DNA of 64,000 nt, taken from the NCBI RefSeq assembly GCF_043290135.1, contig NC_134704.1:11711001-11775000 (forward strand), in the 5' to 3' direction. A program made the translations under genes and the position numbers. The stretch comes from Rhipicephalus microplus. Taxonomy: Eukaryota; Arthropoda; Arachnida; Ixodida; Ixodidae. The notes beneath the pieces were generated by a model. The model worked only from the letters and a program-made list of their open reading frames with translations, was not told the origin of the DNA and did not search any database. Position 1 is the stretch's first letter. Every line of letters starts with the position of its first letter. Positions 30,421 through 43,230 of the stretch are shown here, piece after piece.

Positions 30421-33400
30421 AGTTATCTGGGGTACCCTGTATAAAGGACTGTATGATGAGGTCTTCCGCAACATGCGAACTTTTCTTGAGTGTGAATATT
30501 GATGTTGACTCTTCATGACGTGTGAACATAGCTTTTGTAAATGGTCATTTTTCGTGTGTGAATCTTGCACTACTTTATTGTTATTCATAACTTTGTGATG
30601 AAAGTCGCTACGTAAAAAAGAAGAGGAGTAGCTGGATCCACCTGCCCCTCTTTCACCACATTTATTATAAAAAAAAAACAAGAAGAGCATGGCTTTAACC
30701 GTCGAGTCATAGCCGAATGTACCCTGTGAGGTTTTTTTTTGTTATCAGCGCTTAGCTGACGATTTCAAGAGAACAGACTTTTGGACTAGTAGGTTTGCTA
30801 ACGTTCAATGAAGCATAGCGCGGATAAGATGGGGACCACAGAAAGAACGTACCATACGTTCTGTCCCATTTCCGTGGTCTCTGTGTTAGTAGTGTTACGG
30901 CCTCATTGACAGTTAACTGTTGCCACAACTTTCACAGTGCTACTGAGAATCATTGCAGCAAAGCAGATACAAAAGTTGCTACTGTCGCACAGGTTGTGTG
31001 TTTCACAGCTTCTACTGATTATTTGGTAACCGTTTGGTCCCGGGGCTATAAGATCTCGCCACTGCGTGGCGACTCGTTCCTCGTCATGGCAATAACTAAG
31101 TTAAGATATTTTTCTTTATATCGTTCCTCTAGGCGGTATGACAGTGGCTAAGAGCAAGTGTGATTAAAGAGAAAGTCCGTGGTTAGCGCGAGCAACAAGC
31201 GCTAAACATTCTGCAGGCTTTGGCCGAGGTTGGTGCGACCGAGCAGAAAACGTTTCACGCCCTGCCTAACAGGCGCTAATGACGCCAGGGGCGCCACACT
31301 TGCCGCGAGTGGTGTTTGCCTTTTTTTTTGCTGTTTCTGAGGCCGATACAAAACGAAGCACTTATACGATGTTTGACGTACGTCGTGATGAAATCACGCC
31401 TTTGAGTATGCAAATCAAGATAAGTTTGCAGTACTGCTTTAAACATTGCTCGCTCCGCCAGAATGAATAACAAGGGTGCAAACAAGGCGACCCCTGTTTT
31501 TAAGAGGGGAACTAACCTACGAAAGACATTGATTGCGTATTTGACATGAACAAGCAGAAAAATAGGAACCCACCAGGGCCGGTTCATTATGCACCATCGT
31601 GCAGCGCTCCAACGCTCTGCTGTCGCTCTAACGCGCAAAGATTGTAAGTGGCTCTCGGAACAGCTCTGACCACGTATTGAATTATTTGAGAGGAAAAAAG
31701 AATAGCATTGGTGGCCTGGAAACAGGTGGCGGCTGCTGGAGTTCTAATTTATTACCGTATATTTCTAACGCGAGTAACGTGTACTGGTATATATCCTGTC
31801 ACCTTGAGCACAACCTCAGTGAATGAATGCGTGCGTGACTATAAGGTAGGTTCCTTGAAACAGCTAATAGAGAAGTGCCTTCGTATGAAGACCAAACTTC
31901 TGCACATGAATAGTTTTGAGATCTGGCATCCACTGTCAAATTCCGTTTTGAAGCATGCCGTTGATGGGATACTCCGAAATAATTTAAGTGAGCTGGGGTC
32001 ATCTTACCAAACCAATAAAAAATACAAATATTTTAATGCGAACTCGTTGGTACGGATCTATGCATAAAAATACAGCTCCAATTTAAACACGGACAAAAAC
32101 CCATCACACGAGCACAATTTGACACAAGTAGCCTACGAATCTGACCCCAGTGGCCTACAGACTTAACGTGCGGCATATAATTCATCAAGACAACGTCATA
32201 GCCACCGCTGTGAGCACATAGTACGTTATGTCAAGTGCGCAGCACTTTGGGCGTTTGGGATGTCTTATTATGTGGTCGTACGCTGTCGTCATCGCTTGGC
32301 GCAACTCAGGCAAAACAACGCATAGAATAGCCATCTATTGCATACTGAGCACATGCTCACGCCAAGAAGTCGTCTTCCTCTTGTTCTTCCAGCGTCTTGA
32401 TGAATGTTGAGTGCGGAGCTTTTCAAGGGCCCGGCCTGTCATACGCTGTCGCCGCCTCGTGTAACGCCGGCAAGATCATTTAAGCCATTAAAAAGAAGAA
32501 GAACCGAACGTGCAATGGAGAGAAAGAAAAAAAAGAGAAAGAAAATAGAGAGAGAAAACATGTCAGAAAAACCAGAAAGGAGAAAAACAAAGCGAGGAGG
32601 CAGGAAAGAGAAAATCGAGGAGAAGCAAAGAAGGCCGCTCAACTCCTCACTTCCTTCAAGCTTGGCACCACTAGAACGAAGTTGCCTTAATTTTGTAGGT
32701 TGTGCAATGCTACTTTGTTTAGCTTACGGTGACTAACATACAAAACTGTAGACTCAGGATCTGAGAGATGCGGAGGGCTCCGGATAACGTTGACTCCCGC
32801 ACACTGACATGGTACAGTGCCTCCAGGACTGTGATTGAGTCTTTCGGGTGAATAGTTCACTACCTTCACAATTTTGCAGGGACTGCATGTTGACGATCAC
32901 TGCGTTGTTGCGCCGAGTATGGAATTAATAGAAAAATTATTTACGTTTGGCGTATTAAGCGTGTCCGTACACTTTGAAAAGTACTTGAGTTCAGCAATGC
33001 CATATTTTGATCGAGCCGTTCCTCTGTTTGTCGATGGAACCAGATACCTTGTAAGTTTTGCGCAGGGGAGCGATATGGAGGGAGAAATTGTCATAATTAC
33101 GTGACCAGCACCTATAGGCTTCAAACATTTGCCTAAAATTGAGAAACAAACTTCAATAGTCTCTGCTCAGTACTGGCGAGTGTTAGTGCGTAATAGTCGA
33201 TGGATATACTGCTGGGAACCTCCAAAGAAGCAGTGGGGACTCGAGGTTCATTTCTGCCTTTTTGGTGTTACGTGACATAACATAGAGTATCAGCTTCAAT
33301 ATGATTACGCTGAATAGGCCTTTTTTTTGTTAGCGTGTTTCCGAATTACTTGAAAGTTTGAAAAAAATATTTTAATAACTGAATACGATTTCCTGTCATC

Positions 33401-34917
33401 TGAGTTGCCCTCTTCGAGATATTGCAGTTGTTCCAATAGGTAGCTATTATTTATGTCAATTTATTCGATGTGATTTTGAATGGGAAGATTCGTCATGGGA
33501 GCTTATACGAGAGACAAATAAAATGAAGAGAATGTTCCATACAGTGGTGCAAATCTGGACCTCAGTCTGGTAATGGGCTATCTTGTTATTAAGACTCATA
33601 CGCCATTTCTATTTCGTGTCTCTCCAAAACCCAGTATCATGCTTATTGCTGTCAAACAGGTTGTGATTGGCTTGAGTGGACGGCATTAGCACTTGAGCGA
33701 CGGGCTCATTGGTTGTCAGTTCAGCTAAGCTCCTCACCACACGTCATTCTTCAACGCTGCCGATCCTCTAAAACTCAAACAAAACTGAAAAAGCCATAGA
33801 CTTCTGATAAAAGAGCCTGCTTTGAAATTCAAAACCCTTTCTAAAAGGAGAAGAAAGGCCTCGCGAGCGAAAGAAAGAGCTCTAGAGCAACTACTAGAAC
33901 TCAACAAGAAGTGCGGGGCGGAAAATGCGAGGTTTCGGGAATAAATCAATTCATGTCGGGTTATCAGCAGTCCAGAGCAGGTGTTCGGGTGCAAACAACC
34001 CCAGCGCCACTACAAATGTCGAGAGATAAAAGCAAGTAAAAGCGTAGAGCAGACGACTGGGCAAAGAAAGAAAACCTGAGAATGTTTAGAATGACTTTGA
34101 GACGTATGAGAGTTTTTCACATTCGTCGCTGCCTCTGCTGCCTGTCCTCGCGCGGGACAGATAGCCTCAATTCGGCGCTGCGTAGAACGGGAGGACGAAG
34201 AAGGGTGGCGGGCTGCCTTGCTCCCAGATTTATTTCCCGAGCCGCTGCCCTGATCCCCGGGAATGGAGGTTTCGGTCGGTCGATTGGGACCGATAAATCT
34301 CGCGAGATGCTGCTGCCCTCATTTCGACCCTCGTTTTTTTTTACTTTTTTGTTGCCACCTTTTCTCGCAATGACTGATAACTTTTTTTTGATACTTACCA
34401 GGCTTGACCCGTCATTTTTCCCGCCATCGCCAAGTGCGCCAGAATCCTTGGGGCAGTTTTAAATTTGACAATCGGCTGGCTCTCGCTATATGAGACGCAG
34501 CTGGCGCAGTCAAGGCGCTTTCTCCCAGAGGGGAGAATATGTAGTTCCAACGAGCAGAACCTTCTCGGCCCGGGAAAGGTACTTGAAAACTCGCCTCGGG
34601 AGAGTAGGCTGTGAACTTGCCGCGACCGTTGTATGATTGATGAAATTGGCTCAGATTTTACAGCCTTCCACTGAAGGGTGCGGTAAGAGAAATATATCTG
34701 CAATATAATCGACCGCTGTGACTAAAATCAATAACACGGCAACGGTTATGGACGAAAAGCGTAGTACAAATCCAAATACAATAAGCTCCTGCGTTTGGGT
34801 GAAAGTACTTTTGTTTTATGTTCTCATATATTTCTCCCTAGTATCGTTCTCACGCTCGTTTTATCGTAAAATGACATTTCGCCGAATATTGGTATTGTGT
34901 CTGACTTATAGGATAGA
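30421..34917. other. unassigned, gene-free by eye; purine-rich tract inside
   Basis: No domain-bearing frame was found. The longest frames (119-126 codons, e.g. 31708-32067 and 34082-34462) lack recognisable features. A purine-rich tract is listed separately. Confidence 0.4.
32490..32635 (+). repeat. purine-rich (G/A) low-complexity tract
   Basis: About 145 bp is almost entirely G and A on the plus strand, for example GAAAGAAAAAAAAGAGAAAG. It creates a Lys/Arg/Glu-rich pseudo-protein frame (32404-32736) that I do not call a gene. Confidence 0.85.
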
Positions 34918-35820
<903 letters not shown>

Positions 35821-35826
35821 GCCGTG

Positions 35827-35912
35827 TTACGTCACATGACGTCACACGGAAATTCGTATAGCCGTTGTGACATCATAAATATTTGCTAATTTGACGTCAT
35901 ATGGTGACGTCA
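35827..35912. promoter_or_regulatory. cluster of CRE-type TGACGTCA sites
   Basis: Perfect 8-bp TGACGTCA palindromes lie at 35837-35844, 35892-35899 and 35905-35912, with TTACGTCA at 35827-35834 and TGACATCA at 35868-35875. Five sites in 86 bp could bind CREB/ATF-type factors. The cluster could equally be internal structure of an interspersed repeat, since a weaker TGACGTC-containing stretch occurs near 29735. Confidence 0.45.
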
Positions 35913-36539
35913 TTACGCGATAGCAATTTTTTGCATCAATCATCTTTGACGCCACGGGACGGTCGCCGCCGAAGGTGAGATTTCGCGTTTGGTGGGGAAC
36001 CTGAGGATTTCGCCTTAATAAAAGAGCATGTGTAACTCATCTGAGTGACTCTTTGATGACTTGACATGAGTATGACCCTCTTTAAGGAGATACGTTGGCT
36101 CTTTTGTGGGCCTCACGAACTTCAGACTAGACTGTAATGATCTCCAAGGAAAGCTCGCTTGTGTACTTAAAGATAGTCATATACGGGAGAAATCAGGACT
36201 CGCAAAAAAAAGTCTAAGGGCTTTTCTTTCTTTCAGATTGCTTGATGCAGTGCTGCTAAGCTTGCAGTCGCTGCTTCTATTGCCGGAAACAGAGGCCGCA
36301 TCTAGTTAAAGGCGAAATGGAAGAAACTTGGTTAATCTCCCGCTAATGGGAACCATGTGTAGAGGTTAAGCAGCTGGCGCTAACGCTTCCACTGGCGGCG
36401 ACGTTGACGCTGACGCTTATCAAGCGAAAGGCAAGTATAGGACGCCCTTGATGGAAGTCCAAACGCGCGATCTAGTGCCTTCATATATGGGTTGGCCAGT
36501 GAACGGTCGTGCAGCGCGAGCACGCGGTTTTAACTGCTA
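35913..36539. other. unassigned
   Basis: Includes a GC-rich GACGTTGACGCTGACGC stretch near 36400. No gene recognised. Confidence 0.4.
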
Positions 36540-36832
36540 ATGCATTTCTTGGTTGGTCAGGCATCCGGCGTTGTCTGCGGTGGTGTCCGCGTGCCGGCAG
36601 GCGTTATGTCTCCACTCTCACTCGATCTCTCACCGCAACATCTGCGGGCCTGTGCGCTTGTCCTCACCACTAGCAACAGGAGCATGTGTTGCGAGGGAGC
36701 GTAGGATAGGGTAGGTTCAGTGCTTCGCCGCTCCTTCTCTGGCCATTCGCTCTCTCTCCTCCCAGCGCCCCACTTTCCCACCGATTCGCACATCACTTTC
36801 AACCGCTCGTTGGCTGGGTGCCTCTCAAAGTT
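36540..36832 (+). promoter_or_regulatory. possible GC-rich promoter / 5' UTR
   Basis: A locally CpG-containing, CT-rich 290-bp stretch ends directly before an ATG in good context. No TATA box is evident. The call depends entirely on the candidate first exon that follows. Confidence 0.2.
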
Positions 36833-36851
36833 ATGGCAGAAGCCGGTGAAG
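36833..36851 (+). CDS. candidate first coding exon of a host gene (speculative)
   Basis: ATG at 36833 is followed by GCAGAAGCCGGTGAAG (Met-Ala-Glu-Ala-Gly-Glu) and then by GTGAGTG, a strong 5' splice-donor match. G at +4 and A three bases before... the context TTATGG is only partly Kozak-like (T at -3 in strict numbering), so start strength is moderate. A very short acidic first exon spliced with phase 1 is common in animal genes. I found no matching downstream exon in the window, and the pattern can arise by chance. No function is proposed. Confidence 0.15.
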
Positions 36852-36859
36852 GTGAGTGT

Positions 36860-37840
36860 CTGACGTCAACGGTTCCCTCTTTTGGCGCAAGTAATGCATT
36901 CCTCACGACTTTTTCGGGGAGGTGGCGGCATTTTTAAAGACGATAGTCTTTCTTGGGGATCTTCGACGCAAAAATTGTGGTCTGTCTGTCTGTACATTTG
37001 TCTGTTCATCTACCCTTAATGGTTTTGGGCACTCTGAACAACACCAGCCGATACCCCAAACAGCCTACCCCATCCGCAGGCCCCACATATGTTGCTTAAG
37101 ATTCAGCGATCATACTTGTCCGATTGTCAATTAAAAAGCAATTATTGCGCATATCTGAGGCCCCATAACAACCCGTATATATTCTGTATGTGCGTTTTTT
37201 ACTAGAAAAGGCTTACATAAGTAATTATAAGGATCATAGCACTTGTCACGCTGCGCTGACCATGCAACGCTTGCATGAAAAGGTGAATGTTTCCAACGCT
37301 TTGCTAAGACGACACGGTGGTGGCACCTACCCGTCGCCTTGCGTTCTACACCTTATCACCTCTGATACGGGCGCGCACGCCCGTCTCAGAGCCGCGCGTT
37401 TCGTTTTCCAAGAAAACTGCCAGATAGCACTAATGTCTCACGTGTGACGTGGCTTGATGCGCTCGTTCGCCTCCGCTGCACGTTCTAGGCACTCTAACGC
37501 AGCGCCTCCAGAATACCATTCACAGATTTTCTTGCGTAGTAGATCAAATAAATGTTTTTTTTACGCTTTCCACATGCAATGCTATCGTCTTTCAATGACA
37601 TTTGCAGATTACAAGTAGATATAAGGCCAATTTTTTTTACTACCAGACGCTGTCTTCATCGGCCTTGCAAGGCAAAAGAGGGAGAGGGGAGCAAAAGTCT
37701 TGTGGGTGTCTTTCGGGCCGGCACGAGACGCGAGCATGCACACTGCGGGTGTACGGAAGGACAGCGTTGCAAAGGCTAGTCAAAAGCTGCTTCGCATCTA
37801 AAAAACAAGGCCGCAGTTTCGCTACAAGGGCGAAGAAATA
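36860..37840. other. unassigned
   Basis: No repeat or gene recognised; frames up to 85 codons without features. If 36833-36851 is an exon this would be intron. Confidence 0.4.
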
Positions 37841-37844
37841 AATG

Positions 37845-37980
37845 CAGTAGCAACAAATCGGAAGGTGACACGAGGAATAGCAAGCAGATCGAAACGGGCA
37901 GCGCGCTGCTCACGCACTAATGACCTACGAAAACAATCCACATGGCACCGCTGCGAACTAGTAGCGTTCACAGCTCGGCA
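37845..37980 (+). repeat. partial copy of the composite tick repeat
   Basis: AGTAGCAACAAATCGGAAGG, GCAGCGCGCTGCTCACGC and AATGACCTACGAAA correspond in order to 38410-38510. It is cut off on its right by the LINE tail at 37983. Confidence 0.6.
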
Positions 37981-37982
37981 CT

Positions 37983-38270
37983 TAACAGTTTCAGTTTCAG
38001 TTTATTTAGCAATCTTTTTCAGCAGTCATGTTAAAGTAGAGTGATTCAATGTTTTCATACAATGGCAATGGTCAACACAAAACAAAATGTAAATCAGGTT
38101 AAAAAGTGAAAATGATGCTGGGAAAGGAATTAAAAGCTGCTAAAAAGCAGCTTGATGGGATTCCTGACCCTGAGCATATTGGCCGCAGACTCGTGGTGAT
38201 GTAAAAAAAGGAATAAAATACAAGCAAGTAAAACAGAAAAAAGTACAAGAACGCATAACACAAGCAAGTA
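37983..38270 (-). mobile_element. LINE 3' end with (CTGAAA)n tail
   Basis: The plus strand opens with three units of CAGTTT followed by ATTTAGCAATC; on the minus strand this is an AATAAA-CTGAAA-CTGAAA terminus of a CR1/L2-like LINE 3' UTR. No coding part is preserved. It separates two copies of the composite repeat. Confidence 0.55.
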
Positions 38271-38277
38271 AAATATC

Positions 38278-39240
38278 AACAACGCGCTGCTCAAACAAAA
38301 ATGACGCACGAAACGCACTCGCAGGTACAAATGGGCATGAACCAGCAAGTGTCACAGTTGTTACAACATATTGTCTGAAAAATGACAGCTTTGCCTCAAA
38401 AGCGAACAGTGAACGCGATAGCAACAATTTGAAAGGTTACGCGAAAAATGGCATGCAGATCTGAACGTGCCACGCGTTTCTCACGTGTGCATGACGTAGC
38501 AAACCTAGTCACACGTACAGATGAATGCGATAGAGCCTCTTAGTTTTTACTTTGCTGTGTCTGAAAAGCGGGCCCTTTTCGCAAACGGAGACTGTGCAAC
38601 GAGTGCAGCGAACTTTATGCGCCCGTTAATCACAAGACAATCGTTCCAGTGAAAGCCCAAGGCGTGCGATAGTCCCCCCGGCGAGATGAGTGATTGCACG
38701 CGTGAGCGTCCTCTCTCCGTGGGGCAAAGTGCGCGTGGGAAAGAGAGCACGCGCCGCCGCATCGTGACAATCTGGCGATGTGCGCTCATTGTGCCGTCTC
38801 GCTGGTAATGCTGAAAGCACGATAGTTCCACCAAAATGCCCAGCACCAGCGATAAGTGGTAGATACAAAAATAGCTTGCCGTTTGAACGTTGAAGGAGAT
38901 GCTCCTTCGAGGCTCAGTGGCTAACGCCCCGCACTCACAATTCCGAGTTCGGACGTACGATTCTTCGCACTCCAGTCCTTTTCTGAATTATTTATTTCTT
39001 GCGTTTTTATATGTAAAGACACGTATACATATACGGTTAATTAAGACGACACCGACTCCGGTAGCTAAATCCAGCTGAGAGGGTCCATATAATTGCTATC
39101 GCAATAAAACCACGCACGTTTCGTAAATGGGGACTGTGCAGCGAGTAAAGTGACCTTTGTGTGCCCGGTAACTACAACGCAATCCTTCCGATGAAAGCCC
39201 AAGGCATATGATTCTCCGTCAATGCGAGATGAGCAAGCGC
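38278..39240 (+). repeat. composite tick repeat, one long copy and a partial tandem second copy
   Basis: The main copy runs to about 39115 and ends with TTGCTATCGCAATAAAA. A second partial copy (about 39116-39240) repeats the internal segment beginning ACTGTGCAGCGAG and AAAGCCCAAGGC with an offset of about 541 bp from 38583. The same segments recur at 42745-43230. A tRNA-like module lies within the main copy. No protein coding is recognisable; its autonomous partner is unknown. Confidence 0.65.
38903..38972 (+). ncRNA. tRNA-like module inside the composite repeat
   Basis: TCGAGGCTCAGTGG supplies a good box A, while box B (GACGTACGATTCTT) is degraded. The corresponding module at 42909-42978 keeps a better box B. 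Confidence 0.45.
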
Positions 39241-39649
39241 ACGCACAAATACCTACCCCCTTCCCCCCATCCCCCCCGTGGCGGGCAAAAGTACTGCAAC
39301 GGCCGGTCTGCAGGCGTGGGCTTGCTGCCTCCTTTTACGGATTAAGCAGCCACTGCGAGTACATTTGCGCTGTTTCTACACAGTGACGATGGCGCGCTCC
39401 GCGTGAAGGCATCGCGATCCAAGTCCTCACAGAGTGGTTCGCCACATACTAATCGCATTTTAAAACATTCCTCCCGGGCCACTTTCTCATGCTAATTACT
39501 TCCGCTTGTAGGAAGTGGTGAAAGCAGCATAGGTGCGTTTGGGGACAGTCTGACTTTCTGCCACCCATGCATTGGGCAGTGAATACGCACATGCAACGTG
39601 GCGAAAATCTCAATTGTTAAAGCTCGAACACCTTTTATTCGCTGATTGT
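39241..39649. other. unassigned
   Basis: Contains a C-rich run near 39255-39280. Nothing else recognised. Confidence 0.4.
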
Positions 39650-39790
39650 GAAAATTTTCAATGCTCGTGTGCTTAGATTTATCATTTAGGTGCACGTTAA
39701 AAAACAGCAGCTCGCTGAAATCTTGGGAGCCTTTCATTACGACGTCCTTCATAATCATATCTTAGTTTCGGGATGTTAACCACCTAATCT
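39650..39790 (+). mobile_element. highly degraded SINE (Ruka-like), 3' half
   Basis: GTGTGCTTAGATTTA, GGTGCACGTTAAAAAAC, GACGTCCTTCATAATCATAT and GGGATGTTAAC follow the SINE core order with many substitutions. The tRNA-like head is lost. Confidence 0.7.
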
Positions 39791-41235
39791 TGTGGTTGTC
39801 AAACACTTTCCTGAAACCATCATATGTTTGGTCACCATAACGATGGGATTATGGGCCACATTGCATCGACTGAACACATCAACGCTGTGGTGTGTGCAGG
39901 GATATGCGTGTGTATAGGGTTTCAGTGCCAGGGACGCAAAGCTGCTTAAGTTTTTCTTATCACCGTGGGTGCCGCTGGGGGCGCAAAGGAATGCAAGAGC
40001 GTGGGTACCTAAGCCGCTTGCGGTTGCTCGAACTAAATGTCTGTAGTATCTGAATAGCCTTGTGTTTGATGGACTTACTTTGGCCTACACTGACAACACT
40101 ATGTCAGAGCTTCTTTATTGGCGCTTTCTGGAAGGTGAAGACAGCATGAACCAGTAGATTCACAACCTGCGGTATGTACACTAGTGAGTGCGCGGCAATG
40201 TTCAATTTGAAAACATGTCCTCAGTGCCCGTCATGGTGCGATGACGCCGTTGTGCGGTAGAGAGGCCTTAGCTAGTCTAATAGTAAATTTTTCATTGCTT
40301 ACCCACGAAGCCTGGAGTCGCTGACTGGCAATGTCATTCGTTCAAGTAGCTTCCAACCATATGCACGGCACTTGAATATATACATGTTGCACGGAGTTTC
40401 CAAGACGTTTTTTTTTTGCGATATTGCCTGCGTGCTTTTACAAAGTGACTTTCATGGTATGTTTCACGTCCTGATGCAGCATTCGCACTGCGAGCACATG
40501 CATGGTCTATACTGTTGTGTGCTGCTCTGGAAGTCGCGTGCTGGAAAAAGTGCCGGTGTCTCATTTCATCAATTTCCTGCTTGTGGGGAACTATTCGCGA
40601 AGGGGCAGATAGACATTGGCTGAGAAAATCTCGTGGTTAATGACAACTTTCCCTCCACCGTCGCTTGCAGAAAGCATTTTCTTGTGAGTGACTGTGCCAG
40701 TGGACGCAAAATTGATAAACTCATTCCTGGTGTGGTGCCAACGGTATTCTAAGGACACCCGTCGTACCTTGTGCCCCCTGTGAAGAAACTAGGCAAAAGA
40801 TGAACAGCTCAAAACTTCGCTTCTTCAAGCACACCGACCAAATGAAAGGCAGAGCCAGCATATCCCGAGCATGCCGTATTGAAGACGTCGGCTGGAGAAG
40901 CCGAACAGAAATTCAGATAACGCACGCAAGGAAACAACGCACAGTGAGTCCTTCGACACATATCAGAGACATTGTCCAAAAAAAAAGAGTAAGTTTTCTG
41001 TCATTTATTCTGCCGGTCGGTTACGGATCATGTGGCAGAGCCTTCTGAAGGCGACGCACGAAGGTACATGCACGGAATATGAAATATTAGTCATTCTACT
41101 CATTTCTTCAAATTACAGAGAAAAAAATGCTGTTCTCTGACGAGTCTATGATCTCCAGAGACCGTATATGTCATGTATGCTTGCTACCATGCTTCCATTG
41201 CATTGCATGGTAATGTGATAAAAGAGGTGGCGCAC
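39791..41235. other. unassigned, no supportable gene
   Basis: Short frames only; a run of T near 40405 and of A near 40980. No repeat recognised. Confidence 0.4.
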
Positions 41236-41785
41236 ACATGAAGGCTCCCTATGGCGAGCGCCTCCGTAGGGTTGCGATTGGTAGAAGCAGTCTCCCGTGC
41301 GCGCGCTGTAAAAGACATGGTAAAGGAAGCGAGCCGAAGGATGGGGCAATCGTGGCTTATCAATTTTCTCTCGGTCAGCTGTATGCAACGTGTTTCTGGC
41401 TGCTAAAAGTATGTACCTTTTGCAAGTACTTAGTTGTACGCGTAAAAGCATTCACAAAGTCCACATGATATTCGCCACGTTCATCTGGAGCTCTACGTGG
41501 GAGAGAACATCTCGAACGAACTTGTTTCGGCTAGTTAAGCAAGGAGGGCTGTCTCTGTGTCATCTGTTTTTTAACCAAGTATTATCACTCATTAGAAACC
41601 AGAGAGACTCTTTTTTTACGTTCTTTATTTCAAACAACGCTGTTACACCACATGCCTGACTTCTTTGTATCTTCAGACGGGCGGGAAAGACACACCTTGT
41701 CACCGTGATTGCGCGAAGTAGTGGTCTCATATCGTTTCTTAAGGGCGAGGTTTTCGATAGATTACCTAACTAATGTGAAAAGAAA

Positions 41786-41859
41786 GCGCCTTATGAAAGA
41801 CCTAATACAGAATGTTTTTCCTGCGCCTTATGAAAGACCTAATACAGAATGTTTTTCCT
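41786..41859. repeat. 37-bp tandem duplication within the LINE
   Basis: Bases 41786-41822 are repeated exactly at 41823-41859 (starting GCGCCTTATGAAAGACC). 37 is not a multiple of three, so it shifts the reading frame. Confidence 0.95.
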
Positions 41860-42351
41860 GTGCCCCTGTACTGTTCAAAGTATGAAAAATCATATGGTCA
41901 TGATGTACTAAAGCGAGTGAAAAACATGTGTATACCACCCAATGTGAAAACCTTCTTTTTTAAACTTCATACGGGAACCTTGCCAGTAAAAACGTGGCTT
42001 GAAGAGAGAGGGATGTATGTACCATGGGGAAGCAGCTGTCTCCTGTGTAACAAACCTGAGACCATTGAACATGTGTTTATTGATTGTAAGAACGCTATTT
42101 TCTTTTGGGACATTTTACAGAGGACTTTAAAAAAGATTAATCTCTTACTTCATATGCAATTCGTTTTTTGCCTTGTGATACTTCTGTGCAAAATTTGGAT
42201 GTTATAATTTTACTTGGTCTTCATTCGGTTTGGCGTAGTATGCTATCGTACAGACACTGTGATGTGAAAGTTCTATCCGTTAATGAGTGTTTCGTGGAAG
42301 CTGTTATAAAAGTGCGAGTTGTGTATAAGACTACCGACTGTGTTGAAGATG

Positions 42352-42591
42352 ATTGATTGATTTGTGGGGTTTAACGTCCCAAAACCACTTCTGATTATGA
42401 GAGACGCCGTAGTGGAGGGCTCCGGAAATTTTGACCACCTGGGGTTCTTTAACGTGCACCCAAATCTGAGTACACGGGCCTACAACATTTCTGCCTCCAT
42501 CGGAAATGCAGCCGCCGCAGCCGGGAATCGAACCCGCGACCTGCGGGTCAGCAGCCGAGTACCTTAGCCACTAGACCACCGCGGCGGGGGG
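42352..42591 (-). mobile_element. tRNA-derived SINE (Ruka-like) with 13-bp target-site duplication, nested in a LINE
   Basis: A full-length minus-strand copy with intact box A (TGGTCTAGTGG) and box B (GGTTCGATTCC). The exact direct repeat TGTGTTGAAGATG lies at 42339-42351 and 42592-42604. The insertion falls in the last ~18 codons of the LINE ORF, which dates the SINE as younger than the LINE. Confidence 0.95.
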
Positions 42592-42908
42592 TGTGTTGAA
42601 GATGTAATAGCTTTGTTTGACGCGTTATCACGCACTAAACACGTGTGATAGTGATTGTCATATAAGCTTGACCTGTCGTCAAGAAGGCAATAAAGAAAAA
42701 TAAGGAAGCGAGCGCACGCTTCCAGACCGGCCATGGTACTGCGCGGTAAATGTGCGCTGTGTCGCTACGCGCGGGGCGCCGAGCACGCTCTTTGCGCCCT
42801 ATCGCTCGTAATGCTGAAAACACGCTGATATTTCTCCCGAGATGGGCACCACCAGCGGTAACTGGTGTATGTAAATAGATTGCTCTTTAGACGTCGTACA
42901 CGACGTGC

Positions 42909-42978
42909 GCCTTCGTGGCTCGATGGCGAACGCCACATGTTCCGGAGCGAGAGGTCACTGGTTCGATTGCACGCGCTG
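42909..42978 (+). ncRNA. tRNA-like module inside the composite repeat, better preserved
   Basis: Box A region TGGCTCGATGG and box B GGTTCGATTGC (42960-42970) are close to Pol III consensus. Pairing of acceptor arms is poor, so it is a promoter relic rather than a tRNA. Confidence 0.5.
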
Positions 42979-43015
42979 GAAAGCAGTTTTTTTAATTATA
43001 TATCGTTGTTGCTTT

Positions 43016-43134
<119 letters not shown>

Positions 43135-43230
43135 TGTTATGCATAAAGGCCGCAACAAATGATGACGCCGACGGCAAAACCAGCTGACAGTATCCATATC
43201 ATTGCTATCACAATAAAAATGTCTAATTAG

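Larger units (their letters stand above)
41390..42657 (+). pseudogene. L1/Tx1-like LINE ORF2 C-terminus with zinc-binding domain
   Basis: The first fragment (41450-41659) reads FIWSSTWERTSRTNLFRLV followed by KQGGLSLCHLF, typical of the RT-distal region of Tx1-type elements. The second (41812-42207) has the segment FFFKLHTGTLPVKTWL and a CX2CX7HX4C motif (CLLCNKPETIEHVFIDC) followed by FFWDILQRTLKK. A third frame (42168-42351) reads IILLGLHSVWRSML to the SINE insertion. Beyond the SINE the second copy of the target site restores the frame and gives CVEDVIALFDALSRTKHV then TGA at 42655-42657. Frame changes separate all fragments. In intact elements this region lies C-terminal to the reverse transcriptase. 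Confidence 0.85.
41390..42700 (+). mobile_element. L1/Tx1-like LINE 3' portion, interrupted by a SINE
   Basis: Plus-strand fragments of ORF2 extend from about 41390 to the stop codon at 42657, followed by a short 3' UTR with AATAAAG near 42691. The element is 5'-truncated, frameshifted, carries a 37-bp internal duplication, and was later split by a SINE at 42352-42591. Confidence 0.8.

Noticed and set aside
31708..32067. 119-codon plus-strand frame
   Set aside because: No recognisable family, signal or splice sites; length is within chance expectation for the window.
32404..32736. 110-codon Lys/Arg/Glu-rich frame
   Set aside because: Composition is imposed by a purine-only tract; no fold or family evidence.
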